64,000 nucleotides of DNA from Novosphingobium sp. BW1. Lineage in GTDB: Bacteria; Pseudomonadota; Alphaproteobacteria; Sphingomonadales; Sphingomonadaceae. The notes below the pieces were generated by a model. That model saw only the letters and a program-made list of their open reading frames with translations, did no database searches and was not told the origin of the DNA. A program made the translations under genes and the position numbers. This document shows positions 62,006 to 64,000 of this stretch, piece by piece (within the stretch, counting starts at the first letter, position 1; every line of letters starts with the position of its first letter). The stretch is from assembly GCF_008107685.1 (NCBI RefSeq), contig NZ_VIRF01000058.1, positions 310,001-374,000 of the forward strand. Direction: 5' to 3'.

Positions 62006-62491
62006 TCAATCGCAGGCACACCTGGGTTTCGGCTTGGGTTTGGGCGGAGGAGGTGCCGTCCGCGCAAACTCTCCCGGCGTCAGCCAGTCGTTGCCATTCA
62101 CATCGGCGTACTCGAACTTGCCCACCGTGGTGACGGCCCACTCCTCGAAAGTAAGCAGGTTGTTGCCGTCGGTGTCGAGCTTGCGGAACGCCGAGGTCCG
62201 CGTCGAGAGCATCTCATTGCGCGAGATGCGGCCGTCGCTATCGCGGTCATAACGCGCAAATCGGCGCTGCTCGCGCGAAAGTTCGTCCGCCTCAGGCGGC
62301 GCAGGCCCCACCAAGAGCTCCAGATCGTCCGCCGCATAGGACGGAAGTGCATCGTCATCCCCGCTCCCCAGCGTGGGAATGACATCGGGCGGCGGCGCAG
62401 CGCTCTCAACAAGCGCGCGCCCCTGCAACCAGAACAGGCCAAGGGCGACGAGACACAAGGCCCCGAAAGCTCCCAGCACGACGCGGTTCAT
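62006..62491 (-). CDS. membrane-anchored EF-hand protein
   Basis: A 161-residue protein with one N-terminal hydrophobic segment (5-22) that is a signal anchor. Three EF-hand-like calcium loops follow: DRDSDGRISRNE, DTDGNNLLTFEE and DVNGNDWLTPGE, each with acidic residues at loop positions 1, 3, 5 and 12. A Pro/Lys-rich tail ends in CACD. Calcium binding in the periplasm is likely; specific role unknown. Confidence 0.82.
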   Translation of the reverse strand: MNRVVLGAFGALCLVALGLFWLQGRALVESAAPPPDVIPTLGSGDDDALPSYAADDLELLVGPAPPEADELSREQRRFARYDRDSDGRISRNEMLSTRTSAFRKLDTDGNNLLTFEEWAVTTVGKFEYADVNGNDWLTPGEFARTAPPPPKPKPKPRCACD

Positions 62492-62565
62492 CCTTACCCC
62501 CCTTCGCGAAATCGAAGAGTGACGGATCCCCGCACATACGTAAAATTACAGATTGTTCATTAGAA

Positions 62566-63279
62566 CTAGCGCCCGAGCAGGCCGACCCCGATGGCGCGCA
62601 CCAGCGCGCCGGGCGAACGGGCCGCCTCTTCGCTGCCCTTGGCATGACGCCTTGCCGAAAGCACCTCGAGGATTTTGAGCGGGCGCAGCGCGCGCGGCAC
62701 GCGTCCTCGCGTCGTCGCCCCGTTGTTGGACAGGAGGCGCTCGACCGCGGCGCGCTCTTCTTCCTTGCTCAGGCGGACGGCAAGATCGGTAAGCCCCCAG
62801 GCCCGACCGATTGCCTCCGCCTGCCCTGCCTTTGCCGAGCAGCCGACCTCTTTGGCAAAGGCACCGAAGGCCCCTGCGCGGCCGTCGGCCATGGATTGCA
62901 GAGCCCCGTGCGTCAGCGGCGCAGGCGCGGTGAGCGCCTCCCAGCCATCGACCAGCGCCACCGCTCCTTGGTGTCCGCCCGTCCAGCTGCGGAAGGCCGC
63001 CAACAAGGGCTCGCCCTGCGGCCAGGCCGACGCGTCCTGCTCCAGCGTCTCGCGCCACCATGAGAACCGCAGTTGCGCCAGCATAGGCTCAGAGGAGTGG
63101 CGCAGCAGGTTGGCAAGCCGCGCATCGAGCGCGAAGAGCGCGAGCGTCTGCAAGCGTGTACGTTGCGGCGCATAGGACAGGGCAAGACGGGCAAGCGGGG
63201 AAAGCGAGGCAAGCAGGCTTTCCTCGATCTGCGCGGGGCTCAGCGGAGCGGGTCCGGCGGCGGATTTTTGTTCAGACAC
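62566..63279 (-). CDS. squalene/phytoene synthase family protein (NDUFAF6-like)
   Basis: A 237-residue all-helical protein. GTG at 63279 is my start choice (VSEQKSAAGPAPLSP); longer in-frame starts lack a ribosome site. YAPQRTRLQTLALFALDARLANLLR and LRFSWWRETL resemble the first helices of phytoene synthases. The two catalytic DxxxD motifs are not intact: the first reads DARLA and the second region has TDLAVRL. It thus resembles the non-catalytic branch related to mitochondrial NDUFAF6, a complex I assembly factor, found in many alphaproteobacteria. Prenyl-transfer activity is doubtful. Confidence 0.7.
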   Translation of the reverse strand: MSEQKSAAGPAPLSPAQIEESLLASLSPLARLALSYAPQRTRLQTLALFALDARLANLLRHSSEPMLAQLRFSWWRETLEQDASAWPQGEPLLAAFRSWTGGHQGAVALVDGWEALTAPAPLTHGALQSMADGRAGAFGAFAKEVGCSAKAGQAEAIGRAWGLTDLAVRLSKEEERAAVERLLSNNGATTRGRVPRALRPLKILEVLSARRHAKGSEEAARSPGALVRAIGVGLLGR

Positions 63280-63555
63280 AGCAGCGTCTCTTAACTTCCG
63301 CCGCCACACTTGCAAGCGTTGCGCGCGTGCCATCGAGGTCGGAGCCAGCGCCTGAACCGCGCACTTTCGCCATTCCTGAATTGCCCACATTGCAAACGAT
63401 ACCATCCGGCAATCCGGCAAAATGCCGGACTGCACTTTAACTATGATTGCTCCCAATTTTATAAGGTTTTTAGCGGTATTTCGGTCAGAGCTCTCCCAGC
63501 AGGCATTTACCAACCGATGAACCATAGGACACGTCCCCCGGGACATGGTGATACC
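63280..63555. other. intergenic region between the phytoene-synthase-like and Tad genes
   Basis: A 276-base gap with divergent promoters. An AT-rich patch (TTTTATAAGGTTTTTAGCGG) near 63457-63476 may hold a promoter for the Tad-like gene. No gene or repeat recognised. Confidence 0.45.
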
Positions 63556-64000
63556 ATGCGGCAGGCCCTGCCCTGCCTTCGAAGGCTTGCGCGTGAGCGC
63601 AGCGGCAATACCTTCCTGATCTTTGCAGCCGCAGTCACCCCCTTGCTCGCGCTCGTCGGTGGAGGGATCGACATGGGGCGCAGCTACCTTTCCGAGACGC
63701 GCTTGCAACAGGCCTGCGATTCGGGTGTGCTCGCCGCGCGCAAGGCGCTGGGCTCGCAGGTGGTGACTACCGGCAAGGTTCCCATAGAAGTCTCGGTCAT
63801 TGGCAATCGCTTCTTCAATGGCAACTTCGGCGAAGGCGCCTACGGCTCGCGCGAGCGGACCTTCGAGATGGCGCTGGAGAACGACTTCTCGATCTCCGGT
63901 CTGGCCAGCGCCTCGGTGCCCGCCACCATCATGCGCATCTTCGGGAAAACGCATATTCCCGTGCGCGTGCGCTGCGAGGCGAAGCTCAACTACTCCAATA
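63556..64000 (+). CDS. TadE/TadG-like pilus protein (3' end missing)
   Basis: I read this from the ATG at 63556; it runs off the right edge, with 148 residues visible. The N-terminus RERSGNTFLIFAAAVTPLLALVGGGIDMGR is the Flp-pilus TadE/G-like segment: an Arg-rich start, one transmembrane helix and the Gly-x-Asp-x-Gly/x-Arg turn, followed by LSETRLQQACDSGVLAARKAL. Such proteins are part of, or associated with, tight-adherence pilus systems. It was identified by direct translation because its stop lies outside the window. Confidence 0.8.
   Translation, partial: MRQALPCLRRLARERSGNTFLIFAAAVTPLLALVGGGIDMGRSYLSETRLQQACDSGVLAARKALGSQVVTTGKVPIEVSVIGNRFFNGNFGEGAYGSRERTFEMALENDFSISGLASASVPATIMRIFGKTHIPVRVRCEAKLNYSN

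Overview
The window looks like a chromosomal segment of a sphingomonad alphaproteobacterium, most likely Novosphingobium or a close relative. I base this on the right-hand gene set: dusB-ntrB-ntrC followed by ntrY-ntrX, an ispDF fusion, a tandem-domain Hfq next to hflX, DmdC/FadE-like acyl-CoA dehydrogenase, gyrA, trmFO and lipA. GC-rich coding sequence and a TonB-receptor-plus-MFS catabolic island on the left fit the same lineage. The species assignment is inference.

Positions 1 to about 37,700 form a dense accessory catabolic island of 32 genes. It holds a TonB-dependent receptor, four GPH-type and one spinster-type MFS transporters, a VAO-type FAD oxidase, an FAD hydroxylase, three luciferase-like (LLM) flavin monooxygenases, an SDR, a cytochrome c, two Tat-exported DUF1838 proteins, an M24 peptidase-like protein, an amidohydrolase, a ureidoglycolate-lyase-like protein, an APH-type kinase, a class C beta-lactamase-like serine hydrolase and nine alpha/beta hydrolases. 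It also contains two paralogous modules made of a methyltransferase with a long N-terminal extension plus a small (about 120 aa) partner protein. I cannot name the substrate. The enzyme set suggests uptake and stepwise oxidation/hydrolysis of a sizeable ester- or amide-containing aromatic or natural product. No transcription factor is encoded in this stretch.

Three things stand out there. (1) Most promoter-bearing gaps contain a 13-bp inverted repeat of the form TCCG-N5-CGGA (three exact, five with one mismatch), which looks like one regulon operator. (2) The methyltransferase/small-protein module occurs twice. (3) Three alpha/beta hydrolases (14312, 19791, 31930) carry His where the nucleophile Ser should be (G-x-H-T-G).

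Positions 37,822 to 64,000 are mostly core genes: acyl-CoA dehydrogenase, mazG, hflX, double-domain hfq, ntrX/ntrY, ntrC/ntrB/dusB, ispDF, a cinA/pncC amidase, a COQ10/RatA-like START protein, lipA, beta-carbonic anhydrase, a TPR lipoprotein-like/exported protein, gyrA with a coupled DUF952 gene, a YhhN-like membrane protein, trmFO, an EF-hand protein, a phytoene-synthase-like protein and the 5' part of a Tad-pilus TadE/G-like gene. A family of perfect palindromes with CCTGTCC/GGACAGG arms is scattered here, inside and between genes. I saw no rRNA, tRNA, CRISPR array, insertion sequence or phage gene.
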